NCBI RefSeq assembly: GCF_044465595.1
Contig: NZ_JBITLV010000006.1
Coordinates: 1 to 64,000, forward strand
Reading direction: 5' to 3'
Source: Spongisporangium articulatum
GTDB taxonomy: Bacteria; Actinomycetota; Actinomycetes; Actinomycetales; Kineosporiaceae
Length of the DNA: 64,000 nucleotides
Position numbers and translations under genes: made by a program. This document shows positions 1-7,778 of the stretch, in pieces. Every line of letters begins with the position of its first letter. Positions within the stretch are counted from its first letter, which is position 1. The notes under the pieces are model-generated. The model was not told the DNA's origin and ran no database searches. It worked only from the letters and a program-made list of their open reading frames with translations.

Positions 1-91
1 CGCCTTCGCGATCACCTTCGAAGGACGGCTCACACCGAGCACCACCAACTGAAACCGTCAGACCCGGTTACACCGGAAATCGGACAGTCTC
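1..91 (+). mobile_element. Right end of an IS256/Mutator-type insertion sequence (partial)
   Basis: The window opens inside an insertion sequence. Codons at 2-52 read ...FAITFEGRLTPSTTN then TGA; the pattern FAI-x-FEGR is the usual extreme C-terminus of Mutator-type (IS256 family) transposases. Shortly after the stop, 66-91 reads as GAGACTGTCC-GATTTCC-GGTGTAACC on the minus strand, the kind of terminal inverted repeat this family carries. The left half is outside the window, so neither the matching repeat nor the target duplication can be seen here. The family call rests on remembered motifs, not on an alignment. Confidence 0.6.
2..52 (+). CDS. Transposase C-terminal fragment, cut by the window edge
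   Basis: Only the last 16 codons are present, with an in-frame TGA at 50-52. The residues FAITFEGR resemble the end of Mutator-family DDE transposases, which catalyse cut-and-paste or copy-paste movement of IS256 elements. Whether the gene is intact upstream cannot be judged from this window. Confidence 0.55.
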   Translation, partial: AFAITFEGRLTPSTTN

Positions 92-183
92 GACGAGAGA
101 ACGACCTCGTCGTAGTAGAGGCTGGTGAGCGGCGACCCGGCGGAGGTCTGCGAGGTCGGAGCACTCGATGTTCCGTGGAGTCC

Positions 184-195
184 TACAGTTTGTGG
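184..195 (+). promoter_or_regulatory. Leaderless-type -10 box of the zinc-ribbon gene
   Basis: TACAGT at 184-189 is followed by exactly six bases and then GTG at 196. The same TANNNT-N6-GTG arrangement precedes many genes in this window. It argues for transcription starting at the start codon itself and for choosing GTG 196 as the start. No convincing -35 hexamer is visible. Confidence 0.45.
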
Positions 196-948
196 GTGAT
201 GTTCTGCCCTGACTGCGGTACCGGATTGGACGAGGTGCCGGTCGGCTCCAGTTGTCCCGGCTGCAGCGGCAGTCGCCGTTCGGCGAACGTGTACCCCTCG
301 ACCGCTGTGGCTCCCGGGGCGGTCGAGCCGCCTCGTGTCGTGGCGGCCTCAAACCTTGCGGACGGCTCGCAGCGGTTGGAGACAGGTTCGGTGGGTTGGC
401 GTTCGACTGCGAACTCGGCTGAGAGCGGCGAACGCCAAACGTTCGCTGGTCGTCCGCCGCGTCACGAGGATGACGTACTCGAAGTCTGCGCGTTGCTGCG
501 CGCCGCGCTCGTGGGACTGGGCCTCAGCCTGGGCCCGTTCGTCGTGGACGGCGGGCGGGTAGACGATGTCGATGCGACCGCCGACACTGCTGACGGCGAC
601 ACCATTCAGTTGCAGGTCGTTCGGGCCGCGCAAGAGCAGGTGTGGCGACAGCTTGGCCGCGAGGGACAGGCCAGCAGCATGACGACGGATGCAGAGCTGG
701 CCCTCGCCGTGGTCGATGCCGTGAAACACAAGCACGGCAAGTACCCCATGGAGCAACGTGCCCGACTGGTTCTTGCGGTGGATGCCATACGGGCGCCTGG
801 GTTCGCCCTCGATGGGGTGGTCCAGCGCCTGCGCGCCGACTATCGCGTCGAACTGGCTGAGGCCGGCTTTCGGGCCGTCTGGCTGATCGGCCCCTCTCAC
901 CAGCAGGTCCACCTACTGGTGAGCGCAGACCACGACCGCCCACTGTGA
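196..948 (+). CDS. Hypothetical zinc-ribbon protein
   Basis: This is a 250-residue protein of unknown function. It opens with a zinc-ribbon-like set of cysteines, CPDC near residues 4-7 and CPGC near 20-23, able to bind one metal ion. A low-complexity linker to about residue 90 follows, then a mixed alpha/beta C-terminal domain with the stretch GFRAVWLIGP near the end. There is no signal peptide or membrane helix. GTG 196 is chosen because a TANNNT box sits six bases upstream; ATG 199 is an equally plausible neighbour. The gene stands alone between an IS end and a gene-free stretch and is less strongly GC3-biased than the cox genes, which suggests an accessory or acquired gene. I do not recognise the family. 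Confidence 0.6.
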   Translation: MMFCPDCGTGLDEVPVGSSCPGCSGSRRSANVYPSTAVAPGAVEPPRVVAASNLADGSQRLETGSVGWRSTANSAESGERQTFAGRPPRHEDDVLEVCALLRAALVGLGLSLGPFVVDGGRVDDVDATADTADGDTIQLQVVRAAQEQVWRQLGREGQASSMTTDAELALAVVDAVKHKHGKYPMEQRARLVLAVDAIRAPGFALDGVVQRLRADYRVELAEAGFRAVWLIGPSHQQVHLLVSADHDRPL

Positions 949-1374
949 TCGCCGATAGGGCAATCGAACGGGGCTGCGACTGCGCGCCGAACTTGCCCGG
1001 TGCCCACCAGCTCGACGGCCAGAGTCGATCGTTAGGCAGCGGACGACGGCGGTCATCATCTGCTCGCAACTACGCGATTTCGCGCCGCTGGGGGATGAGC
1101 GGGACCTCCTCCGGACGGCCTTGATTCCGATCGCTCGGCGGGTTTCACCGACGTTCTAAGGGTCCAAGTGTCACGGGGGTACACAGCGGCTCTTGCGCCG
1201 CCGGCAGGTCCCTGGCAGAAGCCGTGGCTGCGGCGAACTTGCTGGTCAGCGCGGCGTGGAGTGACCAGCGGAGGTGCTTCTGCCTCGCGCAGGTCTTTCG
1301 TCCAGTCGCGGTTCGGTGTGTGGTGCGGCGTACCTGTCGAAGGGTTCCCAACCGCGGGCCAACGATCGCCTGCG
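949..1374. other. Gene-free stretch, nothing recognised
   Basis: About 430 bases between the zinc-ribbon gene and the cox cluster carry no reading frame with a ribosome-binding site, sensible codon use or a recognisable motif on either strand. I see no RNA gene, repeat or insertion-sequence end. It may be decayed DNA left by the mobile element at the window edge. Confidence 0.4.
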
Positions 1375-1386
1375 TAGCCTCGGCTC
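1375..1386 (+). promoter_or_regulatory. Leaderless-type -10 box of coxD
   Basis: TAGCCT at 1375-1380 is followed by six bases and ATG 1387. There is no Shine-Dalgarno sequence in front of that ATG, so translation from a leaderless transcript is likely. Confidence 0.45.
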
Positions 1387-2268
1387 ATGGGCTTTGAGTC
1401 CGTCCCCGGATCGCCGGGAGACGTCGCGGTGCGCCTGGACGGGACCGGGTACCTCAGCGACGACGCTCTCGCCACGGTCACGTTCCTGGCCCTGCGCATG
1501 CACCGGCCGCTGCTGCTGGAGGGCGAGCCCGGCACCGGCAAGACCGCGCTCGCCGAAGCCCTGGCCGAGGCCCTGGCGCTGCCGCTGGTGCGGTTGCAGT
1601 GCTACGAGGGCATCGACGCGACGCAGGCCCTGTACGACTGGGACTTCCCGCGTCAGATCCTGCACCTGCGCACCCTCGAGGCGTCGGGTGGCACGAGCGC
1701 CGAGGCGGCGGAGAAGTCCCTCTACGACGAGCGTTTCCTGCTGGCCCGGCCGGTGCTGGCCGCGCTGCAGCAGGCGCCCGCCGTCCTGCTGGTCGACGAG
1801 GTCGACCGGGCGGACGACGAGTTCGAGGCGTTCCTGCTCGAGGTGCTCTCGACGTACCAGGTGAGCATCCCCGAGTTGGGCACCGTCACGGCCGCGCAGC
1901 CGCCGGTCGTGGTGCTCACATCGAACCGGACCCGCGAGCTGCACGACGCGCTGAAACGCCGCTGCTTGTACCACTGGATCGACCACCCGGGTCTGGAGCG
2001 GGAGGTGGCGATCGTCCGGTCGCGGGCCCCCGAGGTGTCGGAATCGCTCGCGCAGCAGGTGGTTCCGCTGGTCCAGCAGCTGCGCGAGGTCGACCTGCAG
2101 AAGCCGCCCGGTGTGGCCGAGACGCTCGACTGGGCGCGGGCCCTGCAGCTGCTCGGCGTCACCCGGCTCGACCTGGAGGCGGCGGCCCGCACGCTCGGGG
2201 CGCTGGTGAAGTACCGGGAGGACGCCGAGAAGGTGCGGCACGCGCTGGACCGGATGCTGACGTCGTGA
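1387..2268 (+). CDS. coxD: MoxR-type AAA+ ATPase, CoxD-like
   Basis: This 293-residue AAA+ ATPase belongs to the MoxR group. Walker A is GEPGTGKT (about residues 46-53), Walker B is LLVDEVDRAD (about 137-146), and a sensor-1 TSNRTRELHD stretch follows. In CO-dehydrogenase clusters, CoxD is a membrane-associated chaperone-like ATPase that works with the VWA protein CoxE to build the [CuSMoO2] centre; that role is known from Oligotropha and is inferred here. It has no signal peptide. Its stop codon overlaps the GTG of the VWA gene, so the two are translated together. The downstream structural genes are of the form II type, so the substrate of the matured enzyme may not be CO. Confidence 0.85.
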   Translation: MGFESVPGSPGDVAVRLDGTGYLSDDALATVTFLALRMHRPLLLEGEPGTGKTALAEALAEALALPLVRLQCYEGIDATQALYDWDFPRQILHLRTLEASGGTSAEAAEKSLYDERFLLARPVLAALQQAPAVLLVDEVDRADDEFEAFLLEVLSTYQVSIPELGTVTAAQPPVVVLTSNRTRELHDALKRRCLYHWIDHPGLEREVAIVRSRAPEVSESLAQQVVPLVQQLREVDLQKPPGVAETLDWARALQLLGVTRLDLEAAARTLGALVKYREDAEKVRHALDRMLTS

Positions 2269-3404
2269 CCGCCGCCGTGACCGCCACCGTGACCGCCACC
2301 GTGCGCGGGCCGGACGAGATCCTGGTCGGGTTCACCGTGGCGTTGCGGGCCGCCGGGGTCCCGGTGACCCACGACCGGGCCCAGAGCTACCTCGCCGCCG
2401 CGGCGCTGGTGGACCTCGGTTCCGTGCGGGGCGTCTACCACGCGGGCCGCGCCACCCTCTGCGCCTCACCCGCGGACCTCCTTCGCTACGACCAGGTCTA
2501 CGAGTCGTACTTCGACGGCCGCACCGGGTTGCCGCGCGACGTCGTCCCGGTGCCGCGGGCCACGCACGCCCCGGCGCTCGAGCTGGGCGGGGAGGGGGAC
2601 GACGCCGCCGGGCCGGATGCGGACGCCGAGGCCCGGCGGGTGGCCGCCAGCCGTACCGAACTGCTCCGGCACCGGGACGTCGCGACCCTCACCGCGAACG
2701 AGAAGGCCCGGCTGGCGGCCCTGTTCGCGACGCTCGACGTGCGGCTGCCGAGGCGCCGGGCGGTACGCCGCCGCCCGTGGCACCGCGGGGCGGTCGACCC
2801 GTCGCGCACGTTACGGGCCAGCCTGCGTCGCATGGGCGAGCCGGCCACCATCGCCTGGCGACGGCGGGCCCACCGGCCGCGTCCCGTCGTCCTGCTGGTC
2901 GACGTCTCCGGCTCGATGAGCTCGTACGCCGACGCCCTGCTGCGGCTGGCCCACCGGTTCGCCCAGGCCGGGCCGGCCGTCGAGACGTTCACCCTCGGGA
3001 CGCGGGTGACCCGGTTGACCCGGGCCCTGGCCGTGCGCGACCCGGACCGGGCGCTGGTCGCGGCGGGAGCCGCCGTCCCGGACTGGTCGGGTGGGACGCG
3101 GCTCGGCGAGACCCTGAAGGCCTTCCTGGACCGGTGGGGCCGGCGGGGACTCGCCCGCGGGGCCGTGGTCGTGGTGTTCTCGGACGGCTGGGAACGCGGC
3201 GACGCGCGCCTGCTGGGGGAGCAGGTGGCGCGGCTGCGGTTGGTCGCGCACCGGGTCGTGTGGGTCAACCCGCACCGGGGCAAGGCCGGCTACGAGGCGG
3301 TGCAGGTCGGGGTCCGGGCCGTGCTGCCGCACGTCGACGACTTCGTGGCCGGGCATTCCCTGGCCGCCTTCGCGGAGCTGACCGAGCTGGTCGCGCGCGC
3401 CTGA
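2265..3404 (+). CDS. coxE: VWA-domain protein, CoxE-like
   Basis: This is a 379-residue protein with a C-terminal von Willebrand factor A domain. The MIDAS metal site is visible as DVSGSMS near residue 212, preceded by a basic Arg-rich stretch. CoxE-type proteins partner MoxR ATPases in maturing the active site of molybdenum hydroxylases. The start GTG 2265 overlaps the coxD stop (GTGA). Two further in-frame GTG codons follow at 2277 and 2289 because the first 36 bases are three copies of a 12-bp repeat (GTGACCGCC[G/A]CC), so the exact start is uncertain by up to 8 residues. No membrane helix or signal peptide is seen. Confidence 0.85.
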   Translation: MTAAVTATVTATVRGPDEILVGFTVALRAAGVPVTHDRAQSYLAAAALVDLGSVRGVYHAGRATLCASPADLLRYDQVYESYFDGRTGLPRDVVPVPRATHAPALELGGEGDDAAGPDADAEARRVAASRTELLRHRDVATLTANEKARLAALFATLDVRLPRRRAVRRRPWHRGAVDPSRTLRASLRRMGEPATIAWRRRAHRPRPVVLLVDVSGSMSSYADALLRLAHRFAQAGPAVETFTLGTRVTRLTRALAVRDPDRALVAAGAAVPDWSGGTRLGETLKAFLDRWGRRGLARGAVVVVFSDGWERGDARLLGEQVARLRLVAHRVVWVNPHRGKAGYEAVQVGVRAVLPHVDDFVAGHSLAAFAELTELVARA

Positions 3405-3482
3405 ACGGCCGCACTGTGGCCTGCGTCACCCGGTGTTACCGTGAACGGGTCGGCGACGAGGCCGCACACCAGGGGGTCGCGG

Positions 3483-4718
3483 ATGAGCGACGGTGACCTG
3501 CAGGACCGCCGGGTCGAGGCGGTGCGCGACTGGACCTTGTTCATCGAACAGGGCGATGCGGCCGCGCGCGTGCGGCCCGAGATCCTCAGCAGCTGGGGCC
3601 GGGCCCGGGAGGCCGACGTCTCGGCCGACGTGAGCGCGGCACCCATGGCCGACGAGTCCGAGACGGCCGCGGTGTGGTGCGACTCGCCCCTCCAGCAGGC
3701 GGTCGAGTCGGTCGAGGACGACCTGCGGCGGACCGCGGAGGACGGCGACCTCGTGATCGCCGTGACCGACGCGCGGACCCGGATCCTGTGGACCTACGGC
3801 GGCCGGGTGATGCGCCGCAAGGCCGAGAGCGTGCACTTCGTCGCGGGCGGGCGCTGGGACGACGAGTCGGTGGGCACCAACGCCCTCGACCTCGCCAACC
3901 GCCTCGATGTCGCGTCGATGGTGTTCAGCGCCGAGCACTACGCCCGCATCGTGCAGAACTGGGTGTGCTGGGCCGCCCCGCTGCACGACCCCGTCTCCGG
4001 CAAGCAGCTCGGGGTCGTCGACCTGTCGACGACGTGGGACCGCACCCACCCCATCGGACTGGCCACCGCGCGGGTGATGGCCAAGCTGATCGAGGCGGCC
4101 ATCCCGGACTCGGCCCACCACCCGTCGGCGCTCGAGGAGACCGACGACCCCGGCCTCGTCATGACCCTGCTCGGCACGGTCGAGACGCGCCTCGACGGGC
4201 AGCGACTGTTGTTGAGCCGCAGGCAGTCCGAGGTGCTCGCGCTGCTCGCGTTGCATCCCGAGGGGCTGTCGCTGGAACAGCTGCACGCCATGGTCTACGG
4301 CGACGCGGCCATCACCTTCTCGACGCTCAAGGCCGAGGTCAGCCACCTCCGCCAGGCCCTCGGTGGGCAGCTGTCGTCGCGGCCGTACCGGCTGCTGATG
4401 CCGGCCGCGACCGACGTCCAGCACGTCCTGACCCTCATCCGCGGCGGCCACGTCCGCGCCGCCGTCGACGCCTACGGCGGCGACCTGTTCCCCGGCTCGG
4501 ACTCGCCCGCCCTGAACGAACTGGCGGACTACGTGGCGGTCGCCCTGCGCGAGGCGCTGCTGGCCGACCCCGACCCCGACGCCGTCCTGCGCTACAGCGA
4601 GGAACTCGCGCCCTACGACCGTGAGGTGGTGGAGGTGTGCCTGCGCCGACTGGCCGCGCACCCGGCGCATCCCGCCGTTCCGTTGCTGAAGGCGCGCCTG
4701 GTCGTGGCCGGGCACTGA
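3483..4718 (+). CDS. GAF-domain transcriptional regulator with C-terminal winged helix
   Basis: This 411-residue regulator is AcoR-like in its N-terminal half: the stretch DGDLVIAVTDARTRILWTYG and the WDDESVGTN motif are typical of the GAF sensor of acetoin-type activators. The C-terminal half has LLLSRRQSEVLALLALHPEG and a basic recognition-helix region, a winged-helix DNA-binding domain rather than the sigma-54 AAA+ module of AcoR. ATG 3483 is preferred over GTG 3441 because AGGGGG lies six bases upstream. A TACCGT -10 box at 3437-3442 would give a leader of about 34 nt. Sitting between coxDE and coxSLM, it probably controls the operon; the ligand is unknown. Confidence 0.75.
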   Translation: MSDGDLQDRRVEAVRDWTLFIEQGDAAARVRPEILSSWGRAREADVSADVSAAPMADESETAAVWCDSPLQQAVESVEDDLRRTAEDGDLVIAVTDARTRILWTYGGRVMRRKAESVHFVAGGRWDDESVGTNALDLANRLDVASMVFSAEHYARIVQNWVCWAAPLHDPVSGKQLGVVDLSTTWDRTHPIGLATARVMAKLIEAAIPDSAHHPSALEETDDPGLVMTLLGTVETRLDGQRLLLSRRQSEVLALLALHPEGLSLEQLHAMVYGDAAITFSTLKAEVSHLRQALGGQLSSRPYRLLMPAATDVQHVLTLIRGGHVRAAVDAYGGDLFPGSDSPALNELADYVAVALREALLADPDPDAVLRYSEELAPYDREVVEVCLRRLAAHPAHPAVPLLKARLVVAGH

Positions 4719-4720
4719 GC

Positions 4721-4772
4721 CCAACCTTCCGCCAACCGCTCCGCGCCTAGCGTGAGCCGTCTGACACGGCTC
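4721..4772 (+). promoter_or_regulatory. Promoter/operator region of the coxSLMG operon
   Basis: CCAACC occurs twice (4721-4726 and 4732-4737) exactly 11 bp apart, just upstream of a -10 box TAGCGT (4748-4753). A perfect inverted repeat GAGCCGT-N5-ACGGCTC (4754-4772) covers the expected transcription start. Repeats on one DNA face upstream of -35 suit an activator and the palindrome suits a repressor or an RNA hairpin. Which protein binds is inference; the GAF regulator next door is the obvious candidate. Confidence 0.5.
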
Positions 4773-4791
4773 TTGTGAACGAGGGAGTTCC

Positions 4792-5289
4792 ATGACGCGG
4801 ATCAGTCTCACGGTCGACGGGATGTCGGTGACCGACGACGTCGAGCCTCGGACGTTGCTCGTCCACTACCTGCGCGAGGTGCTCGGCAAGACCGGGACGG
4901 TCGTCGGGTGCGACACCAGCAACTGCGGTGCCTGCACCGTGCACCTCAACGGGACGAGCGTGAAGTCGTGCAACGTGCTCGCCGTCCAGGCCGACGGGGG
5001 TGAGGTGACCACGATCGAAGGGCTGTCGCGCAACGGCGAACTGCACCCCGTGCAGGAGGCGTTCCGCGAGTGCCACGGCCTGCAGTGCGGCTTCTGCACC
5101 CCCGGGATGATCATGCAGGCCACCGACCTGCTGCGGGAGAACCCGCACCCGTCCGAGCAGGAGATCCGGCTCGGGCTGGAGGGAAACCTGTGCCGCTGCA
5201 CGGGGTATCACAACATCGTGCGGGCGGTGCAGTACGCCGCCGAGCACGCCGACGCCCCGGCCGAGGCGACCGCCGGAGGTGCGCAGTGA
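4792..5289 (+). CDS. coxS: CO-dehydrogenase-like small subunit, [2Fe-2S]
   Basis: This 165-residue iron-sulfur subunit belongs to a molybdenum hydroxylase. It carries the eight cysteines of two [2Fe-2S] clusters: Cys40, 45, 48 and 60 form the plant-ferredoxin-type cluster, and Cys99, 102, 134 and 136 form the helical-bundle cluster next to the molybdopterin. It passes electrons from CoxL to the FAD of CoxM. GAGGGAG lies about seven bases before ATG 4792. The gene is first of an S-L-M set with overlapping stops and starts. It is cytoplasmic, with no signal peptide. Confidence 0.93.
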   Translation: MTRISLTVDGMSVTDDVEPRTLLVHYLREVLGKTGTVVGCDTSNCGACTVHLNGTSVKSCNVLAVQADGGEVTTIEGLSRNGELHPVQEAFRECHGLQCGFCTPGMIMQATDLLRENPHPSEQEIRLGLEGNLCRCTGYHNIVRAVQYAAEHADAPAEATAGGAQ

Positions 5290-7778
5290 CCGCCGTCGAC
5301 GAACGGGCCGCCGCACCGGCCGCCGAGATCGGCCGCGACCGCCGGCGCAAGGAGGACCAGCGCCTGATCACCGGGCGGACCCGCTGGACGGACAACATCA
5401 CCCTGCCCGGCATGCTGCACCTGGCCATGGTGCGCAGCCCGTTCGCCCATGCGCGGATCAACGGCATCGAGACCTCCGAGGCGGCGGCCGCGCCCCACGT
5501 GGTGGCCGTGTGGACCGGCGCCGACTTCGGCGACGAACTCGGCGTGTGCATCAACGCCTGGCCGATCACGCCCGACCAGGTCACGCCCACGCATTCGCCG
5601 ATGCCCGCCGACCGGGTCGCGTTCGCCGGCGAGATCGTCGCCGTCGTGGTGGCCCGCACCGCGGCCGCCGCGCGCGACGCCGCCGAGCTGGTCGACGTCG
5701 ACTACGAGGAACTGCCCGCGGCCCTGGACCTGAAGGACGCGGCCGCGGCCACGCCCGAGAACGGCAAGGCCCTGGCCCATCCCGACCTGGGCACCAACAG
5801 GTCGGCGCTGTGGGTGTTCGACTCGGCGAACGCCGGCACGGGTGGGAACGTCGAGGACGCGATCGCGGCGGCCCGCGCCGACGGGATCGTGATCGAGCGC
5901 GAGTACCGCCAGCAGCGGCTCATCCCGGCCTTCATGGAACCGCGTTCGGTCGTGGTCGACCCGACGGGGGAGCAGAACGTCATGTACTCGGCCACGCAGA
6001 TCCCGCACATCGTGCGGTTCGCGCTGGCCGCCACGACGGGCGTGCCCGAGTCGAAGATCCGGGTCGTCGCACCGGACGTCGGCGGCGGGTTCGGCGGCAA
6101 GCTGCAGGTGACCCCGGAGGAGTGGATCGCCTGGGCGGTCGGGCGCCGGATCGGCAAGCCCGTGAAGTACACCGAAACCCGCTCGGAGAGCCTGCTGGCG
6201 GCCCACCACGGGCGCGACCAGTGGCAGAAGCTCACGTTGGCGGCCACCCCCGACGGTTCGGTGACCGGGCTGAAGGTCGAACTGCTCGCCGACCTCGGCG
6301 CGTACGTGGCCATCGTCGGCGGGGGCGTGCCGGTGCTCGGGGCGTTCATGTTCAACGCCATCTACAAGTTCCCGGCCTACCACTTCGCCTGTCAGACGGT
6401 GCTGACCAACAAGACCTGGACCGACGCCTACCGCGGCGCCGGCCGGCCCGAGGCGACGTACGCGATCGAACGGATCATGGACGAGCTGGCGGTGGAGGTC
6501 GGCGTCGACCCGCTGGCGATCCGGGAGAAGAACTGGATCCGGCACGAGGAGTTCCCGTTCACCACCGTGGCCGGGTTGGAGTACGACTCGGGCAACTACG
6601 AGGCGGCGACGGCGAAGGCCAAGGAGCTGTTCGGCTACGACGAGCTGCGCGCCGAGCAGCGGGCCCGGCGCGAGTCCGGCGACCCGGTGCAGCTCGGCAT
6701 CGGCATCTCGACCTTCACCGAGATGTGCGGGCTGGCCCCCTCGCGCGTGCTCGGCTCGCTCGACTACGGCGCGGGCGGCTGGGAGTCGGCCAGCGTGCGG
6801 ATGCTGGCGACGGGGACCGTCGAGGTGATCACCGGCGCGTCGGCGCACGGGCAGGGCCACGAGACGGCGTTCAGCCAGATCGTCGCCGACCGGCTCGGGG
6901 TGCCGTTCGAGGACGTCGAGGTCCTGCACGGCGACACCCAGACGGCCCCGAAAGGCCTGGACACGTACGGTTCCCGGTCGCTCGTCGTCGGTGGCGAGGC
7001 CATCGTGCGGGCGGCCGACAAGGTGATCGAGAAGGCCAAGGTGATCGCGGCACACATGCTGGAGGCGTCGGTCGACGACATCGAGTTCGCCGCCGGCCGG
7101 TTCACGGTGCGCGGCACCGATCAGGGCACCGGCATCGCCGACGTCGCCCTGGCCACCTTCGCCGCCCACGACCTGCCGGACGGCGTCGAGCCGTCGCTGG
7201 ACTCGGACGCCACCTTCGACCCGGTGAGCTTCTCGTTCCCGCACGGCACGCACCTGTGCGCGATGGAGGTCGACACGGAGACCGGGGCGCTGCGGATGCG
7301 GAAGTACGTGGCCTGCGACGACATCGGCAACATCATCAACCCGCTGATCGTCTCCGGGCAGGTGCACGGCGGGCTGGTGCAGGGCATCGCGCAGGCCCTG
7401 TGGGAGGAGGCCGTCTACGACGACTCGGGCACGCTGGTCAGCGGGTCGTTCGTCGACTACCTGCTGCCGACCGCGGCCGACACGATCAGCTTCGACATCG
7501 ACCACACGACGTCCCCGTCGACCACCAACAGTCTCGGCACCAAGGGCGTCGGCGAGGCCGGGACCATCGCCTCGACCCCGGCCGTGGTCAACGCCGTCGT
7601 GGACGCCGTGCGGCACCTCGGGGTGCACGACATCCAGATGCCGTGCACGCCCGAGCGGGTCTGGAAGGCGATCCAGGGCAACGGTTCCGCGGAGTCGATG
7701 TCGACGGAGGGCGCGGCCATGCCGCACTTCGACGAGGCCGAACCCGGAGCCGACTCGACGGAAGGAGCGGACCGGTGA
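5286..7778 (+). CDS. coxL: CO-dehydrogenase-like large (molybdopterin) subunit, form II
   Basis: This 830-residue catalytic subunit belongs to the xanthine-oxidase/CO-dehydrogenase family. The active-site loop reads AYRGAGR at residues 381-387, the form II (BMS) signature, not the AYxCSFR of true aerobic CO dehydrogenase, so the cysteine that would bind copper is missing. The catalytic glutamate is Glu757 in GVGEAGT, and GQGHE plus GGGFGG are molybdopterin-contact motifs. GTG 5286 overlaps the coxS stop (GTGA). The gene order S-L-M is also typical of form II. It probably oxidises an aldehyde, purine or other small molecule; CO oxidation is unproven for this form. Confidence 0.93.
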   Translation: MTAVDERAAAPAAEIGRDRRRKEDQRLITGRTRWTDNITLPGMLHLAMVRSPFAHARINGIETSEAAAAPHVVAVWTGADFGDELGVCINAWPITPDQVTPTHSPMPADRVAFAGEIVAVVVARTAAAARDAAELVDVDYEELPAALDLKDAAAATPENGKALAHPDLGTNRSALWVFDSANAGTGGNVEDAIAAARADGIVIEREYRQQRLIPAFMEPRSVVVDPTGEQNVMYSATQIPHIVRFALAATTGVPESKIRVVAPDVGGGFGGKLQVTPEEWIAWAVGRRIGKPVKYTETRSESLLAAHHGRDQWQKLTLAATPDGSVTGLKVELLADLGAYVAIVGGGVPVLGAFMFNAIYKFPAYHFACQTVLTNKTWTDAYRGAGRPEATYAIERIMDELAVEVGVDPLAIREKNWIRHEEFPFTTVAGLEYDSGNYEAATAKAKELFGYDELRAEQRARRESGDPVQLGIGISTFTEMCGLAPSRVLGSLDYGAGGWESASVRMLATGTVEVITGASAHGQGHETAFSQIVADRLGVPFEDVEVLHGDTQTAPKGLDTYGSRSLVVGGEAIVRAADKVIEKAKVIAAHMLEASVDDIEFAAGRFTVRGTDQGTGIADVALATFAAHDLPDGVEPSLDSDATFDPVSFSFPHGTHLCAMEVDTETGALRMRKYVACDDIGNIINPLIVSGQVHGGLVQGIAQALWEEAVYDDSGTLVSGSFVDYLLPTAADTISFDIDHTTSPSTTNSLGTKGVGEAGTIASTPAVVNAVVDAVRHLGVHDIQMPCTPERVWKAIQGNGSAESMSTEGAAMPHFDEAEPGADSTEGADR

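Noticed and set aside
5208..7727. Long minus-strand open frame opposite coxL
   Set aside because: Composition is that of an antisense shadow, and coxL on the plus strand is unambiguous.
5286..7778. Calling CoxL a true aerobic CO dehydrogenase
   Set aside because: The active-site loop is AYRGAGR, not AYxCSFR, so it is form II.
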